From assembly GCA_037953745.1 (NCBI GenBank), contig JBAKBP010000700.1, forward strand, positions 70,001-134,000: a stretch of 64,000 bases of DNA. The letters are read 5' to 3'. The position numbers and the translations under genes are program-made. Below, piece after piece: positions 19,522-29,918 of this stretch; the first letter of the stretch is position 1, and every line of letters begins with the position of its first letter. Under the pieces are notes generated by a model, which was not told the DNA's origin, searched no databases, and worked only from the letters and a program-made list of their open reading frames with translations. This stretch comes from Lithodes maja. Lineage: Eukaryota > Arthropoda > Malacostraca > Decapoda > Lithodidae.

Positions 19522-22503
19522 CTAAATATCATCTACATCAGACTCGGAATCTGACTGTTGTGCCACCGGCTCTTCTTCAATAGCCGTGTTCTGACATGTC
19601 TGTAACCTGCACATGTCCGTGCATTTTAGACCATTGCTGAGGCAAGTACACTTAGGGAGTTCGCATGACCGCACACACTTGCAAGACAGTAGCTGCATAA
19701 CAGCATCTGGTGCTGGTGAGCCTCGCATCCAGTTGACGGCAAGCTTACCGTCCTCATCTGTCATCCAACCGCAGTCTGTTGGGTTCGCAACAAATGGCTG
19801 GCTCTGAAGACTTCTCCTCCAGATCGCAGCCTGGTAGTTTGCACGCAGTGCATGCATGAAGAGGCAGTCCTCACAAGGAGGGAGTTGACTTGACTCTACC
19901 TCTCCACGTCTTGCACAGAACAGCTCATACCGAAGCTTGTTTACCTTACTTGTGTGGGTAGATGGTAGGTACATGTGGCAGGTGATTTCCTGTAGCTTCT
20001 CAAAGAGTTCAGGAGACACTTCCCATGAGCGTCCAAGTTCGTGAAAAGCATCCTGGTATGTCTTGTCCATCTTCACCTGCTTGAGTGTCGTCATCTTCCC
20101 TCGGCCAGCGAATGCACTGACGGTATCACAGCCTGTAAAGGCATGCATACCAATCAATGAATCACACACGCTGCCTCCCAGTGTGCGGCTCAGTGTGGTG
20201 ATATCCAGGAATCTTGTCCGGTTCTTCGTCCCGCACTTCTGGAACAGATGGGATGGGATCTTGTGGCACATGCCAAGACACAACACCATGACGTCTGTAT
20301 CTTCTGCAGTGATGATGACAGACTTGTTCCCAGATTCTTCTGCATGAAGTGCATGGAGAAGAAGGCGTGTGTCTGCTTCTTCTTGAGTTGACTTAAGCTC
20401 AGGAGCCTCTTCCCACTGCTCTTTGGTGATCTTGAAGCAGCGCTGCTCACATGTGACATACAGCTCCTTGTCCTTGAGCTTCTCCCTGTGCTGTGGTGCC
20501 TTCCATTCTTCTACCAAGAACTTGATAAGACTTGCCTTGTTGGAGGAACTACCGAGTAACTTTCTCCACTGCTGGATGTTGTGCCCAGGTTGAATGTTCT
20601 TGAAATGAATTCCTGTGCCTGCACTTCTTTTGGCTCGTTCTGCATCCTTGATGGATGTCTCCTTGTAGATATCAAACACAACATCAATGCGCCTGCTCTT
20701 AGCACCTTCATGAACAGCGTGACTCAGTGCTGTACCTGCAAGCTGTGAAAAAGTTTTGTCGTTTCCCTTCAGTTTGTGGACCAGGCTCATCCCATCAATT
20801 ATGGTAGCAGAGGGCTCGGGTATCACTTCTGCAGGAGAAACATTCCTCTCTAACTCCTTTGCTAGGGCAGCCTTGTTGGTCTTGCGGAGAGACCCATCAC
20901 CGCTGGCAAGTGCCCAAGGCAAAGGCCCAAGGGGATGAGCCAGCACAGAGCCTGCAACCTTGGACTGGACAGCAATGCCATTGACTCTATGAGAAGTACC
21001 TGCTCCACTTAGGGTCTCTTCAAGTCGGTCAATGTTATCCCAGGCCAGGGTTGTGAACACACCAGGGTAGATGTTTGCTGGCAGTGGAATGTCATCCTTT
21101 GAGCATTCCAGCTTCTGGATACAAAGGGCTGTATCGATCTCCTCAAACATTGAGTAAGACACACAGTGACCAAGACGATTCAGAGTTCGGATCAGTTCTG
21201 TGTTTCCTGTCAAAGACTTTACAGCATTGGTCAGCAGTACGTGCTTGGGTGGTTTTGTCTTGCCACTGGTAACAGCAAAGACCAAGTCACTGCCAAAGGA
21301 AGTGGCAAGACGTTGAGCTCTTTCAGAGGGAGTTTCACACTCACACTCTCCTGTCAGCAGGGTGTGCAGGAATTGAGTGACTGCTGCAGGAATGACATTC
21401 TGATCTGTATCGGGAGGCCATGGCTGACTCACATCTTGTTTATTGATCTCATTCCTCAGCTGCATTCCTGCTTTGGTTAAGACATCTTCAGAGTTAGCTG
21501 CTCTTGCTTCTTGCAGGTCTTTTGCCATTTTGTGTGCTTGCCGGGCAAGGTCGTCCATTGAGAGGCTGCGTGGATAGATTAGAAGCTTTCCTTTCTCATC
21601 TGGGACAAAGCGTAGTGATTCTCCAAACTCGGTTTCAATCTTTCGGCGAACATGTTTCTTTGTCGCTGGTTTCAGTTGGATAATACCACGGGACATCATG
21701 GATCTCTCAAGCCTAGATGTGAGGTTTGTCATAGGCAGTACCTTTGGGTTGGGGAATAATTTGGTCCTTATATACAAGCAGAGTTCCTCGAGGGCTTCTG
21801 TCTCAACCTCTTCGTAGCGTGCTTCCTCGCTTTCTTCCTGATTTTCACCTGCACCCGACCTGGCGGCCGCTGGGAAATCATCTTTTGTGAAGAGTTTGTA
21901 GCACGACTTGTGGTAGTGACCCTCTGCAGCAACAAGGTCTCTGCTAACTAAACCAAGGATTCTCTGGTTGAGTTTCCTTATTGCTGCTCTGCGAATCTTC
22001 TCATCTGCTCGTAGCTCAACACACTGTATGAGTGGCTCCCTTGTCTTTGTTGTTTTTATGTACTTGCTTGACTTCTCGCAGAAGATACATCCTTTGGCAT
22101 ACACCCTGCTAGTACTAGGGGCATCCCTTGATGCCCTCCTCCTGGGGTCGACGCTTGCTGATTCTATCTTGACACCCTTGGCAAGGATAGAATCCAGTGA
22201 CTTCTTCATTGTAAAGAGACTACGACATTTACGGTGATAATGTATGTGTGGTATTCCTCCTTCTTCAAGGCCCTTGGCTGCTTCCAGGACTGGATCATGC
22301 TGCCTGATTTCTGCAGCCCTGAGCAATGTGTTCCAGGAGTCCAAATCCTGTGGTGACACCAGAGCATCGCTGTCATCATCAGAGCAGTGGATGATACAGT
22401 CGATCCGTGCTCTCTTCCTCGCAGATGGTTCCATCCTGCCGTCAAACAGTCGACACACACCTGCAAAAAATATCACCATTAAACCATGAACAAACAAACA
22501 CAT
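19522..22503 (-). CDS. Academ-like transposase with XPG/FEN-like nuclease motifs
   Basis: An intact 993-codon frame. The N-terminal third has repeated putative zinc ligands: HYHRKCRSLF, CIFC, and a second GHYHKSCYKLF. The central-C-terminal part shows a spacing typical of XPG/FEN metal-binding acids: STQEEADTRLLLHA (about residue 703), ITAEDTDVMVL (about 735) and MHAFTGCDTVSAF (about 785). The C-terminus has a cysteine cluster (SCKCVRSC, CTC, CTDMC, CQNT; about 940-975), then an acidic end. It probably catalyses excision and integration of its own element. The ATG at 22503 is followed by a good splice acceptor (TTTTTTGCAG near 22463), so the natural protein may start at the internal ATG 22434 or on an upstream exon. 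No stops or frameshifts, so it is possibly active. Confidence 0.75.
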   Translation of the reverse strand: MCLFVHGLMVIFFAGVCRLFDGRMEPSARKRARIDCIIHCSDDDSDALVSPQDLDSWNTLLRAAEIRQHDPVLEAAKGLEEGGIPHIHYHRKCRSLFTMKKSLDSILAKGVKIESASVDPRRRASRDAPSTSRVYAKGCIFCEKSSKYIKTTKTREPLIQCVELRADEKIRRAAIRKLNQRILGLVSRDLVAAEGHYHKSCYKLFTKDDFPAAARSGAGENQEESEEARYEEVETEALEELCLYIRTKLFPNPKVLPMTNLTSRLERSMMSRGIIQLKPATKKHVRRKIETEFGESLRFVPDEKGKLLIYPRSLSMDDLARQAHKMAKDLQEARAANSEDVLTKAGMQLRNEINKQDVSQPWPPDTDQNVIPAAVTQFLHTLLTGECECETPSERAQRLATSFGSDLVFAVTSGKTKPPKHVLLTNAVKSLTGNTELIRTLNRLGHCVSYSMFEEIDTALCIQKLECSKDDIPLPANIYPGVFTTLAWDNIDRLEETLSGAGTSHRVNGIAVQSKVAGSVLAHPLGPLPWALASGDGSLRKTNKAALAKELERNVSPAEVIPEPSATIIDGMSLVHKLKGNDKTFSQLAGTALSHAVHEGAKSRRIDVVFDIYKETSIKDAERAKRSAGTGIHFKNIQPGHNIQQWRKLLGSSSNKASLIKFLVEEWKAPQHREKLKDKELYVTCEQRCFKITKEQWEEAPELKSTQEEADTRLLLHALHAEESGNKSVIITAEDTDVMVLCLGMCHKIPSHLFQKCGTKNRTRFLDITTLSRTLGGSVCDSLIGMHAFTGCDTVSAFAGRGKMTTLKQVKMDKTYQDAFHELGRSWEVSPELFEKLQEITCHMYLPSTHTSKVNKLRYELFCARRGEVESSQLPPCEDCLFMHALRANYQAAIWRRSLQSQPFVANPTDCGWMTDEDGKLAVNWMRGSPAPDAVMQLLSCKCVRSCELPKCTCLSNGLKCTDMCRLQTCQNTAIEEEPVAQQSDSESDVDDI

Positions 22504-23011
22504 TACATGGAAACCACTCTACATATGTTTGCTCCTTCCAATAATAAATTATCCCCAAAATATAACCAAAAATCCCCAAATATGAAATAAACCCCTAAAT
22601 ATGGAGAAACTTGAAATACACATCGGAATAATTCTTGTAGAGAATCAAATAAGCTACAAGAGCTGTTAGAATATATTTTTCAATGTTCCCCATATTTAAG
22701 GATTTATTCTAGATTTAGAGGAAAATACCCAAAATATAGAGTATATTCCGAAATATGAGGAAATTTGAAAAATACCTAGGAACAACTCTGGTAGAGAATA
22801 TAATTCTACATAGGTGTTCAAAGTTTCGCGATGATTGTGTGATGGATTTTAAAGAAAATGAGGAAAACGCCGAGCGTCACGCTAAAAATCTTTATTTTTG
22901 GGTAGCGCCCCTATTGCATCAAAAAAATTAGACTAAGCTACCAGTGCGAGAAGGCTATCATATCTTAATGTACTTACAGTCACTCTATAAACATTTTAGT
23001 ACCATTCGTGT

Positions 23012-23057
23012 TTAGTCACCCCAGGTGGTACCGATATCTGGCCTGGCTCATGGACTA
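23012..23057 (-). repeat. Right terminal inverted repeat of Academ-like element
   Basis: The reverse complement reads TAGTCCATGAGCCAGGCC, then GATATCGGTACCACCTGG and GGTGACTAA, pairing with the left end. It is directly followed by ACA, the same trinucleotide that precedes the left end. Confidence 0.85.
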
Positions 23058-23097
23058 ACACTGGACCCTGTTGCCGCTCGGCGTTCCACTACTTCAC
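23058..23097 (-). CDS. ATPase exon i, 5' half (before transposon)
   Basis: First part of the interrupted exon. The acceptor is TTGACTTCAG (AG at 23098-23099) with a plausible branch sequence CTAAT just upstream. It is entered in phase 1 from exon h and encodes a short charged stretch (GEVVERRAATGS). The coding frame continues on the far side of the transposon at 19193. The acceptor's pyrimidine tract is weak, which lowers confidence. Confidence 0.55.
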
Positions 23098-24106
23098 CTG
23101 AAGTCAATTAGTGGGGACTTTTTTTTTTTTTTTTTTTTTTTGTACTCTCAATTTTATCTCGGACATTGTTGTTTGTCCGTGCGACGACCAAGAGTCAAAA
23201 TGATATTATTTCCACATAGCGATTTTGATAAGTTATTTTACCTTTATCTTGTATCGTCCCAGTTTTGGTTTGTTTAGTTTGCAAGTTTTACAATTTCATT
23301 CAGGTAAATTTCAATTATAAAAATAATTTAATTAAGACAGTGATCCGGCATTGTGATGACTTGCACCTGACAACAAGGCATGGCTTTCAGTGACAGTCAA
23401 TCTGGGCGTATTGCTCCAAAACTGGAAAATCAATTAATAAGGTTTTTCCAATTTAAGCAAAACCACCTTGGAAGTCAACATTTTTGTCAATAGGAACCTT
23501 TACACTGACTATAGTCCGTTCATTCTAGGTTGGGCAGAAATCTTAACCCCTATCCTCTCATAACTCAAAAAAGACTAGAATAATCGAGCTAATAGTTATA
23601 CCAAAGAGGAAGACTTGGCTAGGGAATATATGTATAAAGTGACAGCTCATTTGCTCTAGCCCTTTTAGAGTTACAGAGGTTAGAGGTTACGATTTCTGCC
23701 CAACCTAGAATTAATGGACTGTACAATGGTGTATGATATATGAGATTGAAAGATATATATATAATATATATATGATGCCAGGATCATTCTATATATTTAC
23801 TAGGGCACACGAAGACCATTGAAGATCAACTACAATAATGTTAAAGATTTTGGTTGGGCTTGTGTGTCGTATTTCTATCTGGCAATCACATGTTTAGGAT
23901 AAAACACCTGATACTGGAAAGGTCCCCATGAAAAGTGAAAGACTTATATAATTTCAATTTTCGCCAACCACACATCTCTGCTCTCCTTCCCCCTGTCCCG
24001 AGGTTGAGAAAAAAAAAATAATAATGAAAATGAAAACAATGAAAAATAAAATAAATTAATAAATAAATAAACCTTCTGCCATGAATCCCCTACAATGTTT
24101 TCTTAC
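23098..24106 (-). other. Intron h-i with T run and dispersed repeat
   Basis: Contains a 25-base or so T run at about 23118-23142 and about 90 bp (23200-23290) closely resembling 31107-31200. A (TA)n patch lies near 23753-23775 and a MITE at 23510-23723. The rest is AT-rich with no coding signal. Confidence 0.6.
23510..23723. mobile_element. Small MITE with about 30-bp inverted repeats
   Basis: The left end contains TTCTAGGTTGGGCAGAAATC (near 23522-23541) and the right end its inverse, GATTTCTGCCCAACCTAGAA (near 23691-23710). The outer bases TATAGTCC and GGACTGTA are also inverted. About 214 bp, non-coding. Confidence 0.7.
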
Positions 24107-24347
24107 CAGTAGTGTCTCCTGTGTCCTGGTGATAGAAGGCAGGCTCAGCAGCGTCCATGGAGGGGCTAGTTATCTCGTCTGGTGTCCAACTTGTGGGGCT
24201 TCTGGGATCCTGGTGATACATGAGAAGCTCACCAGGGCTAGGTATCTCGTCTGGTGTTCTACCTGTGGTGTCTCCTGGGTGATGCTGATAGACGGCAGGC
24301 TCACCACCCTTAAAGGTAGGGCTCGGTTCCTCTTCTAGTGGACTCTC
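24107..24347 (-). CDS. ATPase exon h, repeat-containing tail
   Basis: A 241-nt exon entered in phase 0 after GTTATCAG and left in phase 1 at a GTAAGA donor (24105-24106). It encodes about 80 residues beginning ESPLEEEPSP. Inside are three imperfect copies of a motif of about 25 residues built on xYHQDPGDTTG followed by TPDEIPSP. The composition is Pro/Glu/Asp/Thr-rich, so it should be disordered and cytosolic. Confidence 0.68.
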
Positions 24348-24359
24348 CTGATAACACAC

Positions 24360-24438
24360 AAACATTATTAAGGAGGGATGGTTGGTCCATATGGACCCTC
24401 TTCTCCCTCGTGTTTAGCCCCATTAGTTTTGAGATTTT
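24360..24438. mobile_element. Fragment of MITE family 1
   Basis: Carries the family's diagnostic CTCCCTCGTGTTTAGCC and TTAGTTTTGAGATTTTAAG, matching copies near 28850, 33660 and 37500. It joins abruptly to a LINE fragment at about 24438. Confidence 0.65.
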
Positions 24439-25268
24439 AAGATGTAGTGTGTTGAGATAGGGTTGAAGGAGATGTGTTGCTGTGTCAGAGTCTTGGTGTG
24501 TACATGTGAGTGTTATGTCGTCTGCGTAGGAAGCTATGTTTATTTGGGGTGCGTGGGGTGTGGGTATATACCCATGCATGTATAGATTGAAGAGTGAGGG
24601 GGATAAGGCGGATTCTTGCGGGACTCCGTTTGTGAAGTTTCTGATGTTAGGTGACTGACCTGCAAATGATACGTGTGCGTATCTGCCTGCTAGGTAGTTG
24701 GCCAGCCATCTTTTTGTGTTGTTGTGCATGTTTGTGTTGTAGATTTTGTGTGTTAGGTTGTGGCGCGGGATGGCACCGAAGGCTTTACTAATGTCGAGTG
24801 TGGCAAGTAGTGATCTGCGTGGTGGTCTGACTGAGTTGATGCCGTCAAAAGCTCTTTGTGTAAGGTCTGTAGGAAGAGTGTTTGTGGAGTGCAGTGGCCT
24901 GAAGCCATGTTGTGTTGGAGCTAGGGGTAGAGTGTGTGTGGTCAGTTGTAGTACGAGGCGTTCTGTGACTTTGGAGGGGTGCAAAGGAGTGTGATAGGGC
25001 GGTGTGAGGAGGGTAGCGTGGGTTCTTTGTTGGGTTTGGGGAATGTAATGATGACACCATGCTTCCAGATGTCTGGTATTGTGTTGTGTGAATATCTGTA
25101 GTTTGATATGTTGGTGAGTGCTTATAATATGCCTTGTGGTCCTAGGAGGTGTCTGAGGTGTATGTTACTTTATGTTATCTGAGCCACAGGTGGGTGAGTG
25201 CTTGAGATTGTTGATTATGTGTTTTGTCTGGTTGTTGGTGAAAGGTGCATAGTCAGGGTCTGTGGGGA
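24439..25268 (-). pseudogene. Truncated LINE reverse transcriptase fragment
   Basis: The minus strand encodes an RT core missing both ends. It includes DNIK-like entry motifs near 25200, an IITFPKPNK block near 25040 and, after a frame break near 24970, QHGFRPLHST, LATLDISKAFGAIPR, GVPQESALSP (the usual QGS is QES) and the catalytic SYADDITL. The frame is cut by the MITE fragment at 24438, so endonuclease and thumb are missing. The clade is not determined. Confidence 0.75.
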
Positions 25269-25473
25269 ATTGTCTCTAACTTGCAATGCTGTTATTCACA
25301 CAAGAACAAAGTCAAAGTACAAAAAATCATCTGTATATTGCTTGGCCCGGCTTGTTTGAAATGTACTGTACATATGCTGAACAATTATATAGTAATAAAT
25401 AGCACAGATAGGCTATTATATAATCTAGACAATATCAATACACTCTGATAATAGGTCCTTTCACAATGATGGT

Positions 25474-25498
25474 TTAAGGGGAGATGGGTCGTTTCTCT
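25474..25498 (+). mobile_element. Left end of MITE 1 interrupted by the LINE
   Basis: TTAAGGGGAGATGGGTCGTT matches the end sequence of MITE family 1 (inverted copy near 29620-29640). The rest of this MITE resumes at about 28837 on the far side of the LINE. Confidence 0.55.
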
Positions 25499-25652
25499 GG
25501 TCCTCCTTCTCTACAACCAGCCTACTCTGTTCCGCAAGGATGGCACTCATCTAAACCCTGTGGGTTCAGCACGCATGGGTCGTCTCCTACACGAAGCAGT
25601 CCGCAGCCATGGATCAAAAAACGCCATCCGAGAAGAAGCAGCAGTGACATAA
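25485..25652 (+). pseudogene. 3' remnant of LINE ORF1 (esterase-like end)
   Basis: A frame ending in TAA at 25650-25652 encodes KDGTHLNPVGSARMG, the His-containing last block of SGNH/GDSL-type esterases found in ORF1 of CR1-group LINEs. The N-terminal Ser-containing part is missing, so the LINE is truncated within ORF1. Confidence 0.6.
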
Positions 25653-28600
25653 ATCATCCAACGCCAAGAAAAAAACAGAGGCAACCGAGGACCACCAGCG
25701 ATAAGGACCGAAGACAGCGAGGACCGAGGACAGCCATGAACATAAATGTAGATCCGACAAGAACCAAAAATATTATTAAAGAGCGTTCCGTGAGTTCTAA
25801 AATAACAAATGTAAAGGTTTTCTATGCAAACGCTCGTAGCATACGCAATAAATTTTCAGATTTAGAGGAGCTAGTGTTTACAGAAAATTATGATGTGATT
25901 GGCATAACAGAATCTTGGCTCAATACAGAAGATAGAGACTTTTTAGCAGAGTATTCACTTCCCGGTTATGTAATGTTTGAGAAAAGCCGAATAAATCGAA
26001 ATGGAGGTGGCGTTTTACTTTATATCAAAGAAAGTCTTAACCCTACCCTCTTGTCAAAACCTCAAATTGTGAACGTCGACGCATCTTTTGTGCTAATAAA
26101 GAATAATAAAGGTACAAAAATAATACTTGCATTAATATACAGACCTCCAGCTCAATCAGTGCAAACTGACCGAGAAAATTACGAACAAATTGCAGATGTA
26201 AGTAACTCACAAGATACCGTAATTTTTGGCGACTTTAATTTACCTGTGACCAAGTGGGGCGATACTCTTACTTCACACTCCGGACATGACTTGTATACGA
26301 ACTTGCAAGAGAGTTCGCTTTATCAATATGTTCGAACCCCAACCCGTGGTAATAACGTTCTTGACATTGTACTTGCAACAAAAGAAGAATTAATAGAGAA
26401 TTTGAATGTTGGTGATGAATTCAGTAACAGCGACCATTGTACGATAACTTTCACTTTAAAGTTTACTAGTAACGAACCAAATAGTAGCATCGAAAAAGTC
26501 CCTAATTTCAAGAAAGCAAACTTCCATAAACTTAGAGCTATGTTTAAAGAAACTGACTGGAGCTTTTTAATTCACAATAACGACATAAATACATCTTGGA
26601 AGTTATTCGAAGCCACTTACCTAAAAGCAGTGCAAGACTGCATACCATCGAAAATACGGCGTCCAGGCCATATTAATAAGCCCAAATGGTAGAATAAAGG
26701 TATTTCAAACTGCCTGCTTGCTAAAATTTTTGCTAATGATAGATTAAAATCCTCACAAAATGACGAAGAACGGCTGAAATTTGTAGAGCTACGACGCAAA
26801 GCCAAAAAGTTAATTAAGCAAAGTAAAAAGACCTTAGAGTTACATATTGCGAATCAAAGTAAAACAAACCCGAAAAAATTCTATAGTTATATCAGAAAGA
26901 AAAAAGTAGTTACTTCAACTGTTGGACCGTTAGTCGATGAAAATGGAGAATACACCAAAGACGAAGTACAAATGAGTAATGCCCTCAATACCTTCTTTGC
27001 ATCAGTTTTTACAACAGAAGACCTCAGTGATATCCCTACACCATCGCCGATTCAGATTGATAATTCAGATGTTCTAAGCAATATCACCGTTACAGAGAGA
27101 GAAGTATTGAATTGTTTAGATAAACTCAAGGTAAATAAAACGCCTGGACCTGATACAATCTCGCCTAGAGTTCTAAAGGAAGCTAAGGATGAGCTCTCCA
27201 AACCACTGACATTACTATTCAATAAATCCTTGCAGTCTGGAACTATGCCCGATCAGTGGAAGCTAGCCAACGTAACACCGATATTAAAAAAAGGCAGCAA
27301 ATCCCTACCCAGTAACTATCGTCCAATTAGCTTAACCTCAGTTGTATGTAAAATGCTAGAAACGGTCATACGAGACAGACTCGTAAATCACTTAGAGGAA
27401 AATAACATACTTAAAGATACTCAACACGGCTTTCGTAAAAAACGTTCCTGTTTAACAAACCTCTTAGACTTCTTCCACGATATCCTCAACCTCTACGATG
27501 AGAGTAAAGCTGTAGATATTATATACCTTGATTTTCAAAAGGCCTTTGACAAAGTTCCCCACAAAAGTTTACTGCTAAAACTAAAAGCGCATGGAATACA
27601 AGACGGTGTGTTGAAATGGATAGAAAATTGGCTCAGCGACAGAAAGCAAAGAGTAGTCATAAACGGTAAGGCATCTAAATGGACCAATGTAAGTAGCGGG
27701 GTACCCCAGGGATCGGTACTAGGACCAATTCTCTTTCTAATTTACATCAACGACATAGATGAGGGTCTCACCTGTACAATCTCAAAATTTGCTGACGATA
27801 CCAAAATTGCAAATAGCGTACTCTCAAAAGAACAAGTTGGCGATATGCAACACAATCTAGATAAATTGTCATGTTGGGCCCAAATTTGGCAAATGAGTTT
27901 CAATGCGGATAAATGTAAAGTACTACATATCGGATACCTAAATGAGAAAGCAAACTATTCGATGAATGGCACTCAGCTTAAGAATGTAAACAGAGAAACC
28001 GATCTGGGAGTAACAATATCGAGTAACCTAAAACCGAGTCAACAATGTTCAGAAGTTGTTAAGAAGGCAAACAAAATAATTGGCTTTATAGGCAGGTTTT
28101 TTGAGCATAAATCCAAAGAAGTTATCCTAACCCTTTACAATTCCTTAGTCCGCCCTCTTCTGGAATACTGCGTTCAATCCTGGTGCCCTTATTACCAAAA
28201 AGATATAAACAAGCTAGAACGAGTTCAACGTAGAGTTACCAAAATGATACCTAGCCTAAAGAACAAACCATACGAAGAGCGTCTTAGAGAATTAAATCTA
28301 TTTCCATTAACCCAGCGCAGATTAAGAGGTGACTTAATTCAAGTGTTCAAAATCATCAAAGGCATCGACAATATGAACTGTAGTAAGTACTTCACTATCG
28401 ACCAATCTAATTACACGCGGGGAAACGGTTGCAAAATTATTGGTAAATCTTTTAACTCACACGAATCTAAGAATTTCTTCTTCAATCGAGTTGTCAACTT
28501 GTGGAATGGGCTTCCCCGAAACGTTATAGACTGCATCACCGTTGATTCATTTAAATTCCGCCTAGACAAATATCTCGCATCAAACCCGCGACTGACTGCG

Positions 28601-28836
28601 TTTGTAAATGAATAACTTTATTTTATCCCCCCCTCAGTTACTAACCCATCTGTCCCCTACTAACTTCCTAATCCTGCCACGGACATTAGTTCCAGGGCAG
28701 TAATTCCCTTTCCAATGTTCCCTTACCCACTCTAAACCACTGTTTGGACACTTGATCCTCAGTGTTTTGGAGGACAAGCAACCTAGAAGGGTCACTAGAT
28801 CTGTTGTTGCTTGATTTCCTTTGTACTCCTTTGTAC
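25499..28836 (+). mobile_element. CR1-group LINE, 5' truncated
   Basis: A plus-strand non-LTR element: ORF1 esterase remnant, then ORF2 with APE endonuclease and reverse transcriptase, then a 3' UTR of about 220 bp. It ends in a short direct repeat (CTTTGTACTC twice, near 28816-28836) rather than poly-A, as is usual for CR1-type elements. It interrupts a copy of MITE family 1. Confidence 0.82.
25736..28615 (+). pseudogene. LINE ORF2 with one in-frame amber codon
   Basis: A single frame of about 960 codons from the ATG at 25736 (the frame is open back to 25484). It is interrupted only by TAG at 26690-26692, in the context PKW-stop-NKG where the family usually has a second Trp. Endonuclease motifs: ARSIRNK, ITESWL, FGDFNLP, NSDHCTI. 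Reverse transcriptase motifs: KTPGPDTISP, SNYRPISL, YLDFQKAFDKVP, GVPQGSVLGP and catalytic KFADDTK, with a complete thumb region ending LASNPR. Translation is open through 26693-26971. Apart from this one codon the copy looks intact; readthrough or a sequencing error are alternatives. Confidence 0.88.
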
Positions 28837-29130
28837 TCCCTCATGTTTAGCTCCATTAGTTTTGAGATTTGAATATGTTTGCCCCATTAGTTTGTCGATT
28901 TTAAGACCTTTCGCCCCATTTCTTTGTCAATATTCGTGCTATGTAGGTGTCGATTTTATTCCTGGCGAACGATAGTGAGCCTGTAATTTTGGAAGAACCG
29001 GCCGAAAAAATGTACAAATTAATCTAGAAGGGGATCTAAGGGATGTTTTTTTAAGTTTGATGGAAGTCTAGGGAGGAAACTAAAAATAATAATAAATATA
29101 TATATGAACTATTCGACCAAAAAATTAACC
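28837..29130 (+). mobile_element. MITE family 1, right part
   Basis: Resumes after the LINE with CCTCATGTTTAGCTCCATTAG and carries the family core (CCTGGCGAACGATAGTGAGC), ATGTACAAATTAATCTAGAA and the AAGTTTGATGGAAGTCTAG block, ending near CCCATCTTCCGTTAATT. It continues the fragment at 25474-25498. Confidence 0.65.
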
Positions 29131-29357
29131 CATCTTCCGTTAATTCGTTTCTGGCTAACGTCAGACAATCTCTTTCAGCTCGTGTCTCGTATTTTGGGAG
29201 ACAGAATTCAATTGCGTGTGTTTTTTTTTGTTTTAACCCAAGATGACCTGCCTAATCTGCATAAGATATTCTAATAATAGTCAGAGAAATAATAGTCAGA
29301 GAAATAATAATAACAATTAATACATTTAAATATATTATTATATAAAAGTAAACTTAC
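29131..29357. other. Intron g-h, proximal part: nothing recognised
   Basis: AT-rich intronic DNA with a short direct repeat of AATAGTCAGAGAAATAATA near 29275-29305. No coding signal. Confidence 0.5.
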
Positions 29358-29456
29358 TGGTATAATAGAGTATATATCTTCCGGTTGTTGTTGTTGGTCG
29401 GACAAGCAGACCACCTCATAGGGCTCTGCTAAGTCCTCATCTATAGCATGCTGTCT
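29358..29456 (-). CDS. ATPase exon g, tyrosine-motif tail
   Basis: A 99-nt exon, phase 0 at both ends, between the acceptor CCCTTAACAG (AG at 29457-29458) and the donor GTAAGT (29356-29357). It encodes 33 residues starting RQHAIDEDLAEP and including PYEVV, four consecutive Gln, and EDIYSIIP. The paired YxxV and YxxI could be phosphotyrosine or sorting signals; that is speculation from motif shape. Confidence 0.7.
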
Positions 29457-29514
29457 CTGTTAAGGGGACAATGGTTAGTTTTTATGGTCTATATATTTAC
29501 ACATTCATATATTT

Positions 29515-29640
29515 TTCAGTTTCATCCCTAGACCTCCATCAACTTTAAAAAAAAACATCCATTAGATCCCCCTTCTAGATTAATTTGTATAAGCATGAGG
29601 AAGAAAGGGGACCAGCAAAACGACCCATCTCCCCTTAAAG
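29515..29640 (-). mobile_element. MITE family 1, internally deleted copy
   Basis: Inverse orientation: AGACCTCCATCAACTTTAAA, then AGATCCCCCTTCTAGATTAA, then the end CGACCCATCTCCCCTTAA. The family core is missing, so this is a deletion derivative ending about 20 bp from the donor of exon f. Confidence 0.6.
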
Positions 29641-29663
29641 GCCCTATCAAAAGCCTCCCTTAC

Positions 29664-29814
29664 CTTAACACTGCCCCGGAATGTTTTGAAGACCCCTCCC
29701 GTGCCCTTCATAATCTGGTGTCGAACGCTCTGGTTGAAAGTGGACGCTCCTCTGTCTCCTTGGCCACCACCATCACTGGTTGGTAGAGCATCAAAAGGGT
29801 CGAGGTAGCCGGGG
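29664..29814 (-). CDS. ATPase exon f
   Basis: A 151-nt exon. Its first base completes the codon started by exon e; it ends in phase 0 at GTTAAG before a GTAAGG donor. The acceptor is CCTGTGCTCAG. It encodes PGYLDPFDALPTSDG, a Gly-rich stretch, then FNQSVRHQIMKGTGG and VFKTFRGSVK. There is no recognised domain; the Pro-Gly-Tyr and basic end look like a cytosolic tail. Confidence 0.7.
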
Positions 29815-29918
29815 CTGAGCACAGGGAAAATAAGTATTAAGTAACACCTCGTTCTTAACATTAATCATCAATTACAAGCCCCAATGCACTTGAAACAACT
29901 AATGAAAGCATATGGTCC

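Larger units (their letters stand above)
19194..23057 (-). mobile_element. Academ-like DNA transposon, full length
   Basis: A 3864-bp element with terminal inverted repeats: 19194-19249 on the left and 23012-23057 on the right share TAGTCCATGAGCCA and GATATCGGTACCACC plus GGGGTGACTAA, with a roughly 9-bp extra segment in the left copy. The flanks are ACA on both sides (19191-19193 and 23058-23060), a 3-bp target duplication. It holds one long gene with a Cys8 cluster and XPG/FEN-like nuclease motifs. From memory of the Academ superfamily (3-4 bp duplications, XPG nuclease, Cys8 finger) the assignment fits well. Subterminal DNA is AT-rich and non-coding. Confidence 0.75.
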
